64,000 nucleotides of DNA. Source: Nothophaeocryptopus gaeumannii. Lineage: Eukaryota > Ascomycota > Dothideomycetes > Mycosphaerellales > Mycosphaerellaceae. The position numbers were made by a program, and so were the translations under genes. This document shows, one piece after another, positions 1-10,814 of this stretch. The stretch lies in contig JASISA010000025.1 of the NCBI GenBank assembly GCA_031771865.1, positions 2,170,001-2,234,000 of the forward strand. The letters run 5' to 3'. Positions within the stretch are counted from its first letter, which is position 1; every line of letters starts with the position of its first letter. The notes below the pieces were generated by a model. It saw only the letters and a program-made list of their open reading frames with translations, did not search any database and was not told the DNA's origin.

Positions 1-793
1 GTCATGGCATCGGGTTCGCTCGGATCGTATGTCGGCTGCTTAGTCGCTGCTATAATAAACAAAGCTGGATTCAGCTTCTTCGGCCGGTCAAGAAGCCGCT
101 GTCCGGTCAAGAAGCCGCTGTCCGTACCGATCGTACGGAATACGCTTGCAGAGCCAGCGAGCATGAATACTGTGTTTATGATGTTTGTGTCCAGTATCAC
201 GAGTTGAATGCGCGTGCCAGTTCAGCGTGCGTGTTCTAGGCGCGTGGCTGATCATGCCAGTGTGCGTGTTCTTGCCGTCGTATGATGACGAACGTGCCCC
301 AAGACCCTGGTTCGTATTGGCGGGCCGAGAAACGTGCACTGAACCTTAACATTTACCCTTCACCCTTCACAGAATATACAACTCACCACATCCAGTGAGC
401 CGACTATCGTGGTTCTTCTGGTTTGCTGCACACAGCTGTGTGGACCGCTGCTCTTTCGTGCCGGTGAACATACATCCAGTGGCTCCGAAAGACATTCAGT
501 CGAAGAACTGCCATTCAGTACGGGCCATATCTGACAAGAGAGTACGTTGCTTTCATATCCAGACGAGACGCGAGTGTCTTGAATGTGGATGGTCAGTTGA
601 AGCAGAGATCACTGCATATCAAAAGCGCTGTCTTAGAGAGTACTGAAAGGTGAAGCATCGGCCGCGCCTTCCTTGACCTCAAGCAAAATGCCTCACTTCA
701 GTATCCCCCAAAACACACATTCACTACCGTAGTTCTCTCGACATCGACCTGGAGTACTCGAGTACCCAACGACGTGCAGGATCGACAAGCTGT
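1..793. other. Gene-free left edge
   Basis: Apart from the 19-bp duplication I see no coding region here. The short open frames are fragmentary, show no recognisable domain and lack biased codon use. It may hold upstream sequence of the gene starting near 794. Confidence 0.5.
84..124. repeat. 19-bp direct tandem duplication
   Basis: A 19-base unit beginning CCGGTCAAGAAG is present twice back to back (84-102 and 103-121), followed by the first three bases of a third copy. No gene overlaps it that I can support. It looks like a small local duplication in non-coding DNA. Confidence 0.9.
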
Positions 794-1216
794 ATGAAAC
801 GCAAAGTCAAACACCGCTCCGAAGAGGCAATGACCATCATGCCACGAGAGGGAAACACCGGCCCGCCACTGCTTCGACTGCCAGCGGAGCTCCGGAACAC
901 AATCTACGTGTACGCCGTCAGCAATGGACGTCACGATCTCGCATGGATCGGAGGCATCGGTGAAGGAACCTTTCACTACCCAGGCCTACTCGCAACGTGT
1001 CAACAAATCCGCGACGAGGCGCTCCCAATCTTTCTCCCGATGAACAAGCTCACAATCGCACTGGCCCACCACAACCTTGACGGATTGATCTTATTCTACG
1101 AGAACTGTGAGCGCATCCGCCTCAAGCACAAGATGAAGCCGAGTTCTGGCATTCAGTACTCGCTGCTGTGGGAAGATGTGGTTGGGCTGTGCAAGTACAT
1201 CCACCAGAGTGATTAG
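794..1216 (+). CDS. Small F-box-like (LPAELRNxIY) hypothetical protein
   Basis: This single-exon frame encodes 140 residues. Residues about 27-40 (LLRLPAELRNTIYVYA) match the helical opening motif of the large ascomycete F-box-like/2EXR-type family, followed by the usual stretch ending in LLATCQQIRDEALPIF. Family members are mostly of unknown function and are often lineage-expanded in dothideomycetes. They are commonly 200-400 residues, so this copy is short and may be C-terminally truncated. An in-frame ATG also lies at codon 13. No signal peptide or membrane segment is visible. Its neighbours are unrelated housekeeping genes. The family call rests on the motif; any role in ubiquitination would be speculation. 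Confidence 0.6.
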   Translation: MKRKVKHRSEEAMTIMPREGNTGPPLLRLPAELRNTIYVYAVSNGRHDLAWIGGIGEGTFHYPGLLATCQQIRDEALPIFLPMNKLTIALAHHNLDGLILFYENCERIRLKHKMKPSSGIQYSLLWEDVVGLCKYIHQSD

Positions 1217-2433
1217 TCGTGGGATCCAGATTAGAATGATGTAGTCGACGGCGAGGATCATGCATCTATAGCTACTTTCAAGGTCGCAAAAGAGTATCGT
1301 GGCCATGATTGGGCTCATTGCGAACGGCTGCTCGGCATCATCAGGTTCACTGACAGGACTGGAGTTTGGGAGGAATGATGGAAGACTCGGGGAGATGCGG
1401 CTCGCTTGGAATTTTGCTACGGCTTCGAGCGTGCCGAGAAGAGCTGTGGCGGCTCGGTTCGAGACACGAGCTTTTGATCACGAGAACACGGAGAAGGTAC
1501 TCAAAAGCAAAACAATCGCCCTCGGCACTAGTCCTCGACCTGACCTTCACGGACCTCACCTCTTCACAGCCTGCAGGTCCAGGAAGATGAATTCGCGCTT
1601 ACTGAGCATCAGCGGAACACACCACCAATGATCCTTCCAACCTTCGTCTTTGTTTCAAGGCCTGCATTCATAGTCTCGTTCATCGCTTGGGGGTATATAG
1701 GAAACGGACGTATGCTATTCCCTGTCCAGGCCGGTCACTGGATACTGGGGGATTGATAGAATACGTATGTTAGATACCCTACTATTTCCCATCCTCAGTC
1801 ACCGGCCTAATGTCGTACTCCCATACGCGGCGACCCAAGATGTAGTCTCCAAAGCAGGAATGGACCAGGCGGAGCCTTTTGAGCTCCTCGAGGTTGCGTA
1901 TCTCATCAATATTTGATCAGATCAGCAACTCAGTTATCATGGATAGAAGCTCCTCCAGTAGTCCGGTCAAAGTGGTTGCTGTTCTGTCCATTTTTGGTGG
2001 TCGTCAGGAAGTCAGCCTCGAATCTGGCACAATATCAGACCGAGTCCATGTGATATTCCGATACCCGTCAATTGGTTCGCTGAGCGTTCAGCTTTGCATG
2101 GTAGGGTCCGTAGTCTAATTTGCAGTTGCAGATATTGTTTCCCTCAAGTCGCGTCTTGCGTCGAGAAGTCGCGTTTCGTCGGCAGGGTGAAGCGGATATA
2201 GCCGCAGCTACTTCAACCTTAATATGGGGTCTACTATGATGATGTCTCTGGCACGTGTGCTCTCGAGGTACTTTTGGGACTCTCGAAGGGAGAGCTTGCT
2301 TCTGCGTGTGACGGCCATAGATATCCGTACAGAATCGAAGACGACATCGAGCAGGGATTGAGTGTCTCTGCATCGCGCCTTCCTTCCCACAATGCAACTC
2401 GAGCAGCAACGTGAACGATAACACGCATTCGCA
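1217..2433. other. Intergenic stretch
   Basis: About 1.2 kb with only unrecognised short frames on both strands. One plus-strand frame (about 1299-1631) is open for 110 codons but shows no family resemblance. The right end must contain the RAV1 promoter and 5' leader. Confidence 0.45.
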
Positions 2434-5400
2434 ATGCCTTTGATGTCTCCCGGCCAGGACGACACGCCCACCACCCCGACTGTCTTCGCTGAAATCTATC
2501 CGGGAGCTCCCACCGAGTCGTTGCAGGCTACGACTACCTTCGTATACCGATTCAGACGATACATCGCCTACATATCCGCCTCGCAATTGAACATCCTCTC
2601 TGGGCCGAACACACCAGTCCAAGCCATCACCTTCAAGCATGACTTGGTCGCGATAACAGCATGTGTGCAGACTGGGAGACTGCTGGTCGCGGGCAAGACA
2701 CTTGTATGGGTCCTTGAACCTGTGACAGAAGGCTGGTCCAAGATATGGTGGGAGAAGGCACTATTATTGAAACGCGAGAATGAAGGAGACGAGACGCGTT
2801 GGCTGGGCTATGGAAGCGAAGGAGAGGCACTAGTTGGAGGCAGCACGTCTTTGACGCTATTTTCTACACAGCCCTCTTCGCGCTCAAGCTCCCCACGGAC
2901 ATCAGCCTTTGATGGTGAGGCAGCGGAGGACCGGAGAGCCTTATGGTCCAAAACTGTCGCTTCACCCATTCGCCAGGCCGAATTCAGTCCGACGTCCTCC
3001 ATGATCGCGACTTGCGCAGGGTATGACCGACTCGTTAAGATTTGGAGGAGACTGTCTTTCGAGGAGGGCCTGTTCGACCATACGTACCTGCCCCATCCTG
3101 GTGTTGTAACTCACTTACAATGGCGACCACTCGATGCCAATATCGATGACAGACGGAGCAGTAGCATCAGCAGGAGGCACGACGAGGAGCCAGAAGTGCT
3201 GTACACAATAGCCTCTGATGGCATCCTCAGAGTTTGGCGCAGCGGAGGAATACACGACTTGGAGATCTTGGTCCTGCACACCTCCATCGACCTGGTAGCG
3301 GCTATACCGGACTCACCCAGCTTGGTCGCGAATGGAACGTCTAGTGCTCTCAAACCCGCACGATATGCCGTCATTCTCCCTTCAGAGCAATTCTCTGCCG
3401 CCGTCAATGCATCGATCGGCCTACCACGAGATGGCAAGGTCAATCATTCCAAGGAGCTACTAAAGGAGATGGTCTCCAAGGACCTCGATGTCATCATTGC
3501 GTTTGATGGTCAAGGCAGGATGTCAGCTTGGGGACTTCAGAGTGTTGGCCATAAACGACGGCCAGAGACACCGACGGCGGTCCAACCTTTTCACATCAGC
3601 CACGCTGAGGGTATGCAGATGAAGATACCTGCCCATAGCCTGGCTATTCTTACAGCATGGTTTCAGGATGATACATTCCATCTTTTGACGCATACTCTTA
3701 CCCAAGCAGGCAGCATCTCATGGTCTACGGGATCCGTTGAAAGCTTCTTCTCGCCCTCTGCCCCCGGGCCAGACCGCCTCTATCGATCCTGCTGCTGGTC
3801 TGGTGCAGCATTCGATGTCTGCGGAATTCAGAAGCCTCCAATGCCAAAGATACGTGACGTCTTCACAGGTGACGCGCCAGATGACGAGATTATTCATGCT
3901 GTCTCTGTCTTCACGTCTCACGAACCGCGAACGACCTGCGTGATCAGTATCTCCAAACGCGGCATCACCAGGTGCAATCTACCTGTTGAGGGACTCAAGC
4001 ACCAGTGCATCGCCGGATTCGAGACCGGAGTTGATGGGGCTGGACTTTTCGATGCTAGTGCAGAGTTTGCAGCTGTGATTTCACAGGACTTGAGGGCATT
4101 GTCCATCATCGACCTGACTGATGGATACGTGGAGCATCAACAGACATTACCTGCGGCAGCGACCTCGTTAGAGTGCTACACGTATGCGCCTAGAGTCAAT
4201 TTCCTTGCTATTGGCTATGGAGACTTTGTGGACATCCTGATGCAGGGGCGATATCAAAGCATCACAGCAGCTGGCACGCCTTGGGCCTCGATAAAGCGCG
4301 TCTCGATTGCGGGCATCGGCCTAGAAATCCGTGACATTGCCTGGAAACCTGATGGCAGCCTCGCGATCGAAGCTGGAGAGGGGGTATATGTGACTAGTCC
4401 AGAGGTGAAGATTGAGCAGCGCGCTGATGACAGTCCACCGGCGGCAAGCGAGAACCGCATTGGCGATGAGATCACTGATCTGCGAAAGCTGGCGCAATGT
4501 GCCAAAGCCGCCATTCCAATCTGGCATCCAGATCTTTTATCACAACTGGTTTACAACGGATGTACAGGAAGCGCAGTATCGCTCCTCCAAATTCTGGCTG
4601 ATAAGCTCAGGTTCTGGAGCCCTGACGACAACCTGCAAGCTCTCCTCGATGTCGATCCTTACGAGTTGCTTCTACGACCAGACGACAATGCTGCGAGGCT
4701 CAACCATGATGTGGTTGGCGACCTGAAAGACCAGCTTGCAGAAAAGCAGTTGCCCGCGATATCTTCGCAAGAGCAGGGCAGCCTCACCCGACTCATCGAT
4801 ACATTGATGTATCTTCAGGACCACGTCAATGCTCTTGATTCCAACGCACTGCGATACCTGTTCGAGTGGAAATCACAGCTACTCGAGAGCCAAAACAAGA
4901 CTGCACTTGCAAATGGGACCGCTCAAGGTAACGGATCTCACCATCATCACCAGGACTTTGTTCCAGAGATGCAGTGGCGCGAAATTACATTTGCGTACCA
5001 CAGTACCACTCAGCAACCGTTACTTGAGATCCTCATCTTGCACCATGATAACAAATTGACCTGGCACGACGCCCGCCGACTCGGTATTATGGCCTGGCTC
5101 TCAGACCGTGAAGCTTTGGCAACAGTCTTTGAACAACTCGGACAGACGGCCTATCGCTCGTCGCAGCCACCAGATCCCGTCAACGCTGCCATCTACTTCT
5201 TGGCGCTACACAAGAAGCCCACATTGCTTTCATTGTGGAGAATTGCGACGTGGCACCGTGAGCAGAGGTCAACTATGAACTTCCTCAAAAAGGACTTCAA
5301 GACGGCTGACGCCAAGACTGCGGCTAAGAAGAACGCATATGCTCTGATGGGCAAGCGTCGATTCGAATATTCTGCGGCATTCTTCTTGCTTGCGGATGAC

Positions 5401-6132
5401 GCAGCCTCGGCAGCAAATGTGCTAGCCGGTCAATGTGAAGACCTTCAATTCGCGATAGCCGTAGCACGCTTGTACTGTGGTGATGGCTCGAATGTACTCA
5501 ACAGACTCCTCGTGGACAGAGTCTTGCCCGAAGCAAAGAGAAGCGGCAATCGGTGGCTAGCAAGCTGGTGCCACTCAGTCTTTTTGGAGAAGCCACAGGC
5601 AGCTGGATGTTTAGTGGAGCCGCTGCAAGGCATAAGACGTTGGCAGAACGATGACCCAGCGACACTACTGCTTTATAAGCAATTGCGAAAGGCTGCATCC
5701 GATCATGAGTACGACGCAGTTCTCCGAGGGGCTCGCAATCTGCGTCGGATGGGACTTTGGCTGCTGGCTCTTGAACTCGTGCGAGGTTGGACATTCGTTG
5801 CCGCGCCACAAGTCTCGCATGCAGCCAATGAACAAGCCGTGAACGGCATTATCAACGGCTTCCATCAAGAGTTGGCGGATCGAACAGTTCTGTCTAAGCC
5901 TGCACCTGCGGAGTCGGCGTCTCTGTTGGACGACTTCACTGGGCCCCAGCCTGCCAAACCGGCAGTCGACGAGAAGGCAGCGCGTGAGGCAAAGGCGGCC
6001 GAGCTATTAGCAAAGATGAAAGCCAAGAAGGAGGCTGCTTCATCCACGGCAGTCGTCAACGAGAAGAAACCAGAGCCTACGCAGTTCAAGGAGCCGGATG
6101 CGAATTCCCTGTTAGACACGTTTGGATTCTAG
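2434..6132 (+). CDS. RAV1: RAVE complex subunit Rav1 (V-ATPase assembly)
   Basis: An uninterrupted 1232-codon frame with ATG at 2434. The N-terminal half reads as a degenerate WD40 propeller: a clear blade is seen around residues 170-200 (AEFSPTSSMIATCAG...VKIWRR), and another ends in DGILRVWRSGG. The central and C-terminal part has the Rav1p/DmX-like helical region (for example LLEILILHHDNKLTWHDARR, then ALMGKRRFEYSAAFFLLADD). In yeast, Rav1 with Rav2 and Skp1 forms RAVE, which promotes glucose-dependent reassembly of V1 with Vo at the vacuole. Yeast Rav1 is 1357 residues, so the length fits. The tail has an Ala/Lys/Glu-rich helix and ends in two similar short motifs, SLLDDF and SLLDTF. The gene appears intact and intronless. 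Confidence 0.93.
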   Translation: MPLMSPGQDDTPTTPTVFAEIYPGAPTESLQATTTFVYRFRRYIAYISASQLNILSGPNTPVQAITFKHDLVAITACVQTGRLLVAGKTLVWVLEPVTEGWSKIWWEKALLLKRENEGDETRWLGYGSEGEALVGGSTSLTLFSTQPSSRSSSPRTSAFDGEAAEDRRALWSKTVASPIRQAEFSPTSSMIATCAGYDRLVKIWRRLSFEEGLFDHTYLPHPGVVTHLQWRPLDANIDDRRSSSISRRHDEEPEVLYTIASDGILRVWRSGGIHDLEILVLHTSIDLVAAIPDSPSLVANGTSSALKPARYAVILPSEQFSAAVNASIGLPRDGKVNHSKELLKEMVSKDLDVIIAFDGQGRMSAWGLQSVGHKRRPETPTAVQPFHISHAEGMQMKIPAHSLAILTAWFQDDTFHLLTHTLTQAGSISWSTGSVESFFSPSAPGPDRLYRSCCWSGAAFDVCGIQKPPMPKIRDVFTGDAPDDEIIHAVSVFTSHEPRTTCVISISKRGITRCNLPVEGLKHQCIAGFETGVDGAGLFDASAEFAAVISQDLRALSIIDLTDGYVEHQQTLPAAATSLECYTYAPRVNFLAIGYGDFVDILMQGRYQSITAAGTPWASIKRVSIAGIGLEIRDIAWKPDGSLAIEAGEGVYVTSPEVKIEQRADDSPPAASENRIGDEITDLRKLAQCAKAAIPIWHPDLLSQLVYNGCTGSAVSLLQILADKLRFWSPDDNLQALLDVDPYELLLRPDDNAARLNHDVVGDLKDQLAEKQLPAISSQEQGSLTRLIDTLMYLQDHVNALDSNALRYLFEWKSQLLESQNKTALANGTAQGNGSHHHHQDFVPEMQWREITFAYHSTTQQPLLEILILHHDNKLTWHDARRLGIMAWLSDREALATVFEQLGQTAYRSSQPPDPVNAAIYFLALHKKPTLLSLWRIATWHREQRSTMNFLKKDFKTADAKTAAKKNAYALMGKRRFEYSAAFFLLADDAASAANVLAGQCEDLQFAIAVARLYCGDGSNVLNRLLVDRVLPEAKRSGNRWLASWCHSVFLEKPQAAGCLVEPLQGIRRWQNDDPATLLLYKQLRKAASDHEYDAVLRGARNLRRMGLWLLALELVRGWTFVAAPQVSHAANEQAVNGIINGFHQELADRTVLSKPAPAESASLLDDFTGPQPAKPAVDEKAAREAKAAELLAKMKAKKEAASSTAVVNEKKPEPTQFKEPDANSLLDTFGF

Positions 6133-6484
6133 ACGTGATCAATTTGTACGAGTGGCTGAATGTATTATCGGGTGTGGTTGACGTTTGGATCTAGCGCGGC
6201 GTTGAGAGGATATCGTTCTACTGCGCTTCTCATCAGTACGTCCAGTAATCGAGTGCCATTCTTGGCACACATGCCTTCCCTTTACACCCTCGCAGGAGGT
6301 GGGATATTCTTTGATTCGTCGACAAGTGAGGAGTAGTACAAGGCGTCGCTGTTCAAGCACAGGGCGGCTGCTGGTTCTTCCGTTCGGCCCGCTGCTGCCG
6401 GATCTTGCCCGAGCACCTCGTCAATGATCAGAACCATCGACACTTGATCGTCAGCCTCCCTTTCCCATCTCACATTGCACCACA
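6133..6484. other. Spacer between RAV1 and the esterase
   Basis: 352 bases between two genes on the same strand. It must hold the RAV1 3' end and the esterase promoter. I see no additional gene. Confidence 0.6.
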
Positions 6485-8149
6485 ATGTCGTCCACACAAC
6501 TACCCAAAGCGCCGTACATCGTTGACGCAGGATCTCTTGGCTGGCTTGAAGGGCTGACCGTCTCACAACAAGCAGGCGTCTCCGGAGAGCAAGCATTGTG
6601 CCATTACTTTGGAGGCATACCGTACGCCTTACCTCCCACCGGCGAATATCGATTTCGAGCTCCAAGGAAACTTCCTCATAACTTTCGATATGGCACTAAA
6701 GCGAGTCCTGGACGATTTACTGGCAAGACAGCAGTGTGCCCACAACCCGGTTTTCGGGGCGATATCGACGACTCGCTTTGGGATGAGAACTGCCTTCAAT
6801 TAAACATCCACATTCCTGCTGGCACACCAGCCCCTAAGTCAGGATGGCCAGTGTTCTTCTACATCCACGGAGGCTTCCTACAATGGGGCCAGGCCAATTT
6901 CAACATTGAAGCTCTTACTCCGCTACTAAGCAAAACAGCTTTCAAAGCCATCGTCGTTGCACCTGCGTATCGAGTCAATGCATTCGGATTTCTTGCTGGT
7001 CAGGAGCTGGCGGCGGAAGCTCGAGTGCTTGGTGAGCCTGTCGGAAACCAAGGCCTGTGGGACCAAAGACTTGCACTCGAATGGACAGCATCGAATATCG
7101 GAGCTTTTGGAGGAGACGCTAAGAACATCACTGTGGGAGGCTACAGTGCTGGGTCGCATAGCACATTCCAGCAACTTGCACATGAGCTTTACTTTGTACC
7201 GGACGACAAGGCGATCATCAAGCGAGCGATCATGTGGTCGAATAGTCCGGGCGTTCAGCCAAAGGCACTTGCTGAACAGCAGGAGCAATTTGATGAGCTA
7301 CTGGGGGCTCTCAACATCCCAAAATCACTGTCAGCGAGTGAGAAACTTGAACGACTGAGAAGAGTGTCGCCGCATGAGCTAGTCAAGGTCCAGAATAGCC
7401 TCAAGATCTCGGAGTTCAGAGCCTTCTCGGATGGAGCATTCGTTTCCAAGAAGGTAACAGCCAACATCAACAACGGCGACTTCGCTCGACGCATGAAAGC
7501 ACGCGGCATCAAGTTGATGAATGGGGAGTGCCGTGACGAGCACAATCTCTACAGAGCTTGGCGTACACCGTCTCCCACATTCGACGCAACCTACACCCGA
7601 CTCTGCGCAGACTACCCAGAACGCGTCGTTCAAAAACTCATGGGCTTCTTGTGTGGAGACCGGAAAACACTTCCAGCCGGCACCAGGGACTGGCAAGATG
7701 CATTCGGAAAACTCTACGCCAACATGCAAGTCCATTGTCTCGAAAGAGGTTTCCATCAAGCATTAGTACAAGGCGGTCTGGTACCTGGCAAGGATCTGCT
7801 CCGGTACAGATTCAACTGGAGGACAAAGGGCTCAAACGCTGCGCTCCCGCCTGAGTGGGGCGTGACGCACGCTACCGATATGGCGATTTGGTTCTGGGGA
7901 CAGGACCAGGGTCTTATGGAGGAAGAGAAGGTGATTTTGAAGCCCTGGAATGAGGCTTTTGCTGCTTTTGTCAAGGGCGAGGAAGTTGATTGGAGGACGA
8001 GAGATGTTAAGCAGATGCTACGCTTGAGAGAGGATGGGCAGACGGATATCTGGACCGACGACCGATGGGATGAGGGTATCCAGGTCTGGGACGCGGTGAA
8101 TGGAGACGCTGGATCTGGCGTTCTGGGCTGGCTGAGGTCTAAGCTGTGA
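6485..8149 (+). CDS. Type B carboxylesterase/lipase family protein
   Basis: Encodes 554 residues in one exon. It has the carboxylesterase signature set: GGIPYALPP near residue 44, the oxyanion-hole HGG at 128-130, the nucleophile elbow GGYSAGS with Ser221, an acidic-residue region in NGECRDEHNLYRA near 345, and a candidate catalytic His in GVTHATDMAIWFWG in the C-terminal quarter. Such enzymes hydrolyse carboxylic esters; the substrate cannot be read from sequence. There is no convincing N-terminal signal peptide (the start MSSTQLPKAPYIVD is hydrophilic), which suggests an intracellular enzyme. No cluster partners are evident nearby. All catalytic elements appear present, so I expect an active enzyme. 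Confidence 0.92.
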   Translation: MSSTQLPKAPYIVDAGSLGWLEGLTVSQQAGVSGEQALCHYFGGIPYALPPTGEYRFRAPRKLPHNFRYGTKASPGRFTGKTAVCPQPGFRGDIDDSLWDENCLQLNIHIPAGTPAPKSGWPVFFYIHGGFLQWGQANFNIEALTPLLSKTAFKAIVVAPAYRVNAFGFLAGQELAAEARVLGEPVGNQGLWDQRLALEWTASNIGAFGGDAKNITVGGYSAGSHSTFQQLAHELYFVPDDKAIIKRAIMWSNSPGVQPKALAEQQEQFDELLGALNIPKSLSASEKLERLRRVSPHELVKVQNSLKISEFRAFSDGAFVSKKVTANINNGDFARRMKARGIKLMNGECRDEHNLYRAWRTPSPTFDATYTRLCADYPERVVQKLMGFLCGDRKTLPAGTRDWQDAFGKLYANMQVHCLERGFHQALVQGGLVPGKDLLRYRFNWRTKGSNAALPPEWGVTHATDMAIWFWGQDQGLMEEEKVILKPWNEAFAAFVKGEEVDWRTRDVKQMLRLREDGQTDIWTDDRWDEGIQVWDAVNGDAGSGVLGWLRSKL

Positions 8150-8725
8150 TCCGAATACATCGCACATCTTAGAGACATACGACGTTGTTCTTCCAATGGT
8201 AGGTCGGATCGCTTTGGGTTCATCTGCGTTTGCCCGCGATCTGTGCGTCCCTGCTGTTCGCTTGCGCAGGTACCCGCAAGCAGCTGTGCCACCACGATGG
8301 CATAGCGGTCAGTCAAACGAACGATACGGTATCACCTTCATGCAAGAGGTAAGCGGCAGACAATGGACTTTATCACACATCACCGTCCATACCATGCATG
8401 TTCTTTTGCTAGCCAAGCGTTTCTTTTGGAGCATATTTGGAGACGCAGCTGAACCCCCAATATGTTTGTCCGCAAGCTGTCTGAGCTGAGATGTCTTTGT
8501 TTCAGCTCCCAAGCGTCAGTACGAGCGGCTCATGGCAAACTGCATGAGTGATGTTTGTATCCGCCGGAGAGATGATATAGCCCTGCTCACCTCCCCCGTC
8601 TTGACGTCCCACACAGCTCCAGAGTCAGCTTCCATAGGATACTCAAACTCGCTAACGCCTCTCCAGTAACGATCCAGGAAAGTCATATATCGGCAACGAT
8701 AAGAATCAAGTCACACTGAGAGAAG
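8150..8725. other. Spacer between esterase and CCCH gene
   Basis: 576 bases with no supported gene. It holds the esterase 3' region and the promoter of the following zinc-finger gene. Confidence 0.55.
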
Positions 8726-10372
8726 ATGACCACTAGTCACATCCACACACGTATCCCGGGCTTCTTGCCAGGAACGACATACCAACCCAGCGATACCACA
8801 ACCTACAATCAACCACGCCTGGCCTACTACATCACCCGTGATAACGGTGCCCCAGTGCCACTGATCCCGGCTGACGAGCTTCCACCATCGGTCAAGCTGC
8901 AAAATGTTCCTCGTACTCTCACTCCTCTGGAAGCCTCGTTTCTGCAATATGTCGGTAGCGCTCCCTTCACTGGCATACACTTCGTCGACTTCGCAAGTCC
9001 AGCTCCCATGCAACGCTCCAGTAGCCAGCCTCCAAACGAACCCGGCCATACTCGCAACCTCAGCGGCAACACCAAGCAGCAGTTCCTCGCTCCAGACGCT
9101 CTGGTACGTAACGCATACGCCTTCACTTCGACCAGCAACATGATGCCCAAGCGTCCCATCTCCGCAGCTGAAACCTCCAAATCCTGGCGTCGCTCCGACG
9201 ACCTCCCACCTTCAAACCACCCCTCATCCACCTCTGAAAACACCGCCCAAGCCACCATCGACGCAATCCTCCGCTCCCAAGACGGAGCCGAAACCGCCTC
9301 TCATTACAACTACCGTTCCAACACCAACACCACCCCTCCTCCATCCGGCCGCATCCCCGACCAAGACAAGAAAGAATACTGCACATACTGGATCTTACAT
9401 GGAGATTGTGCGTATGTGCAGCAGGGGTGTCGGTATAAGCATGAGATGCCTGATCGGGAGAAATTGAGGGAGATTGGGATACATAATGTTCCGAGGTGGT
9501 GGATGGAGAAGAATGCGGCGGTGAGGTTGGGGGGTGTCGGGGCGATTGTGGGGAGGAAGATTGGGGTTGGGGAGTGGTTGAGGAGGAACAGTGATAGTCC
9601 TGATTCTGGTAGTGAGGATGGGTCTGAGAATGGTGAAGATCAGGAGGAGGAGAAGAAGAAGCCCATTACTGCTAAGAAAGCAGAAGACGTGGAAGAGGAG
9701 AATGGGGAGAAAGTCGGCACCAAGACCATCCTCAAACGCGACTCTGGCCTCTCTCCCACTCTAACTACCACCAACAGCAGCAACAAATCCCCCACCATCC
9801 CACCAACCCGCCCCTCTTCCCCAGCAATCACCAACCTCCCCTCGACCGAATCTCGTGCACCCTCCATCGCCAGCAACCTCGACCTAATCGACTTTCCATC
9901 CCTCCTCCCAAGCCCAGCAATCTCACCAGCCCCATCCACCTCATCAACTACGACGATTCCGCGTTCTGCTCCGCCCAGCAGTCCCACGTCAGTCAAGACG
10001 ACCCCTCCCGCAAAGACGACCAAAGTCTTCGTCCCAGCCGGCGAATCTCCCGATATCCATATCGCCGATATGAAGAAGCGAGAGCAGCGTGAGAGACGCA
10101 ACAACAATAAGAATGGCGATGGTCGTGAGTCTTCGCCTACCAAGAAGACCAATGTTGCCACTGATGGTGGTGGCAAGATGAAGCCTGCAACTGGGTCAAT
10201 GGCTTCTCGACATGCTCCGACTACGAGTGAGCGTGCTGGCAAGGAGAGGGAGAAAGAGACTTCTCCAAAGCGTACTAAAGCTGGATGTCGGATTCGGAGA
10301 CCGGTTTCTGTGAGTCCTCCTGCTGTTGGCAAGGGGGCTGGAAGTGAGGGTGAGAAGAAGGGCAAGACATGA
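8726..10372 (+). CDS. CCCH-type zinc-finger protein
   Basis: Encodes 548 residues in one exon. One C3H1 finger is visible near residues 217-240 (YCTYWILHGDC...GCRYKH), with spacing C-x8-C-x6-C-x3-H, directly followed by a conserved-looking helical stretch ending in VPRWWMEKNAAVRLGG. The rest is low complexity: Ser/Thr/Pro-rich segments, an acidic patch (EDGSENGEDQEEE) and a basic Lys/Arg-rich tail. Fungal proteins of this layout are thought to bind RNA, but the target is unknown. No signal peptide or membrane segment is visible, which fits a nuclear or cytoplasmic location. Its 3' end faces PRP24 (convergent, 442 bases apart). A long open frame on the opposite strand within this gene is a shadow of its biased composition. 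Confidence 0.85.
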   Translation: MTTSHIHTRIPGFLPGTTYQPSDTTTYNQPRLAYYITRDNGAPVPLIPADELPPSVKLQNVPRTLTPLEASFLQYVGSAPFTGIHFVDFASPAPMQRSSSQPPNEPGHTRNLSGNTKQQFLAPDALVRNAYAFTSTSNMMPKRPISAAETSKSWRRSDDLPPSNHPSSTSENTAQATIDAILRSQDGAETASHYNYRSNTNTTPPPSGRIPDQDKKEYCTYWILHGDCAYVQQGCRYKHEMPDREKLREIGIHNVPRWWMEKNAAVRLGGVGAIVGRKIGVGEWLRRNSDSPDSGSEDGSENGEDQEEEKKKPITAKKAEDVEEENGEKVGTKTILKRDSGLSPTLTTTNSSNKSPTIPPTRPSSPAITNLPSTESRAPSIASNLDLIDFPSLLPSPAISPAPSTSSTTTIPRSAPPSSPTSVKTTPPAKTTKVFVPAGESPDIHIADMKKREQRERRNNNKNGDGRESSPTKKTNVATDGGGKMKPATGSMASRHAPTTSERAGKEREKETSPKRTKAGCRIRRPVSVSPPAVGKGAGSEGEKKGKT

Positions 10373-10814
10373 AGGAGTTGCGAGACGGGATCATTAGTGT
10401 TCTCATGGTTATGATGTCGTCGGCGTTTGGGTCTCTTGATGAAAACTGAACATACATGTAGAGGGAGCTTTGCGTGGGATGGAGACATGATATATCTTAG
10501 CACCAAGTTATCGTATAATTGCATTGGGTGGCTGTCTGTACCTTTCGTGTCCTTTTCACTCCCCAATGCCCCTTCTACCCTCGGTCCATTTACCGTTGTT
10601 TCTTCCCCGTCGTTCTCTGCTCTCCTGTCTCCTCTCTTCTGATTGTATCCACCATCTCGGCTGGTTGGCTCGTTATCGTCCAAAGTACTCATCTCACTTA
10701 TTGATAATTAAATTAGTGAGTATGCAACCTCTCAACGGAGCCATTAAGATGTACATACTAAGTACACTACACTACAATTACAGTCTTCTCACTTCCGCTT
10801 ATGCATAAGTATTA
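10373..10814. other. Convergent intergenic region (two 3' ends)
   Basis: 442 AT-richer bases between the stop codons of the CCCH gene and PRP24. It is expected to carry both polyadenylation regions. No gene is seen. Confidence 0.6.

Noticed and set aside
9640..10692. 350-codon minus-strand frame opposite the CCCH gene
   Set aside because: Leu/Val/Arg-rich shadow of the Ser/Pro/Lys-rich sense protein; no domain, and the sense frame has a genuine C3H1 finger.
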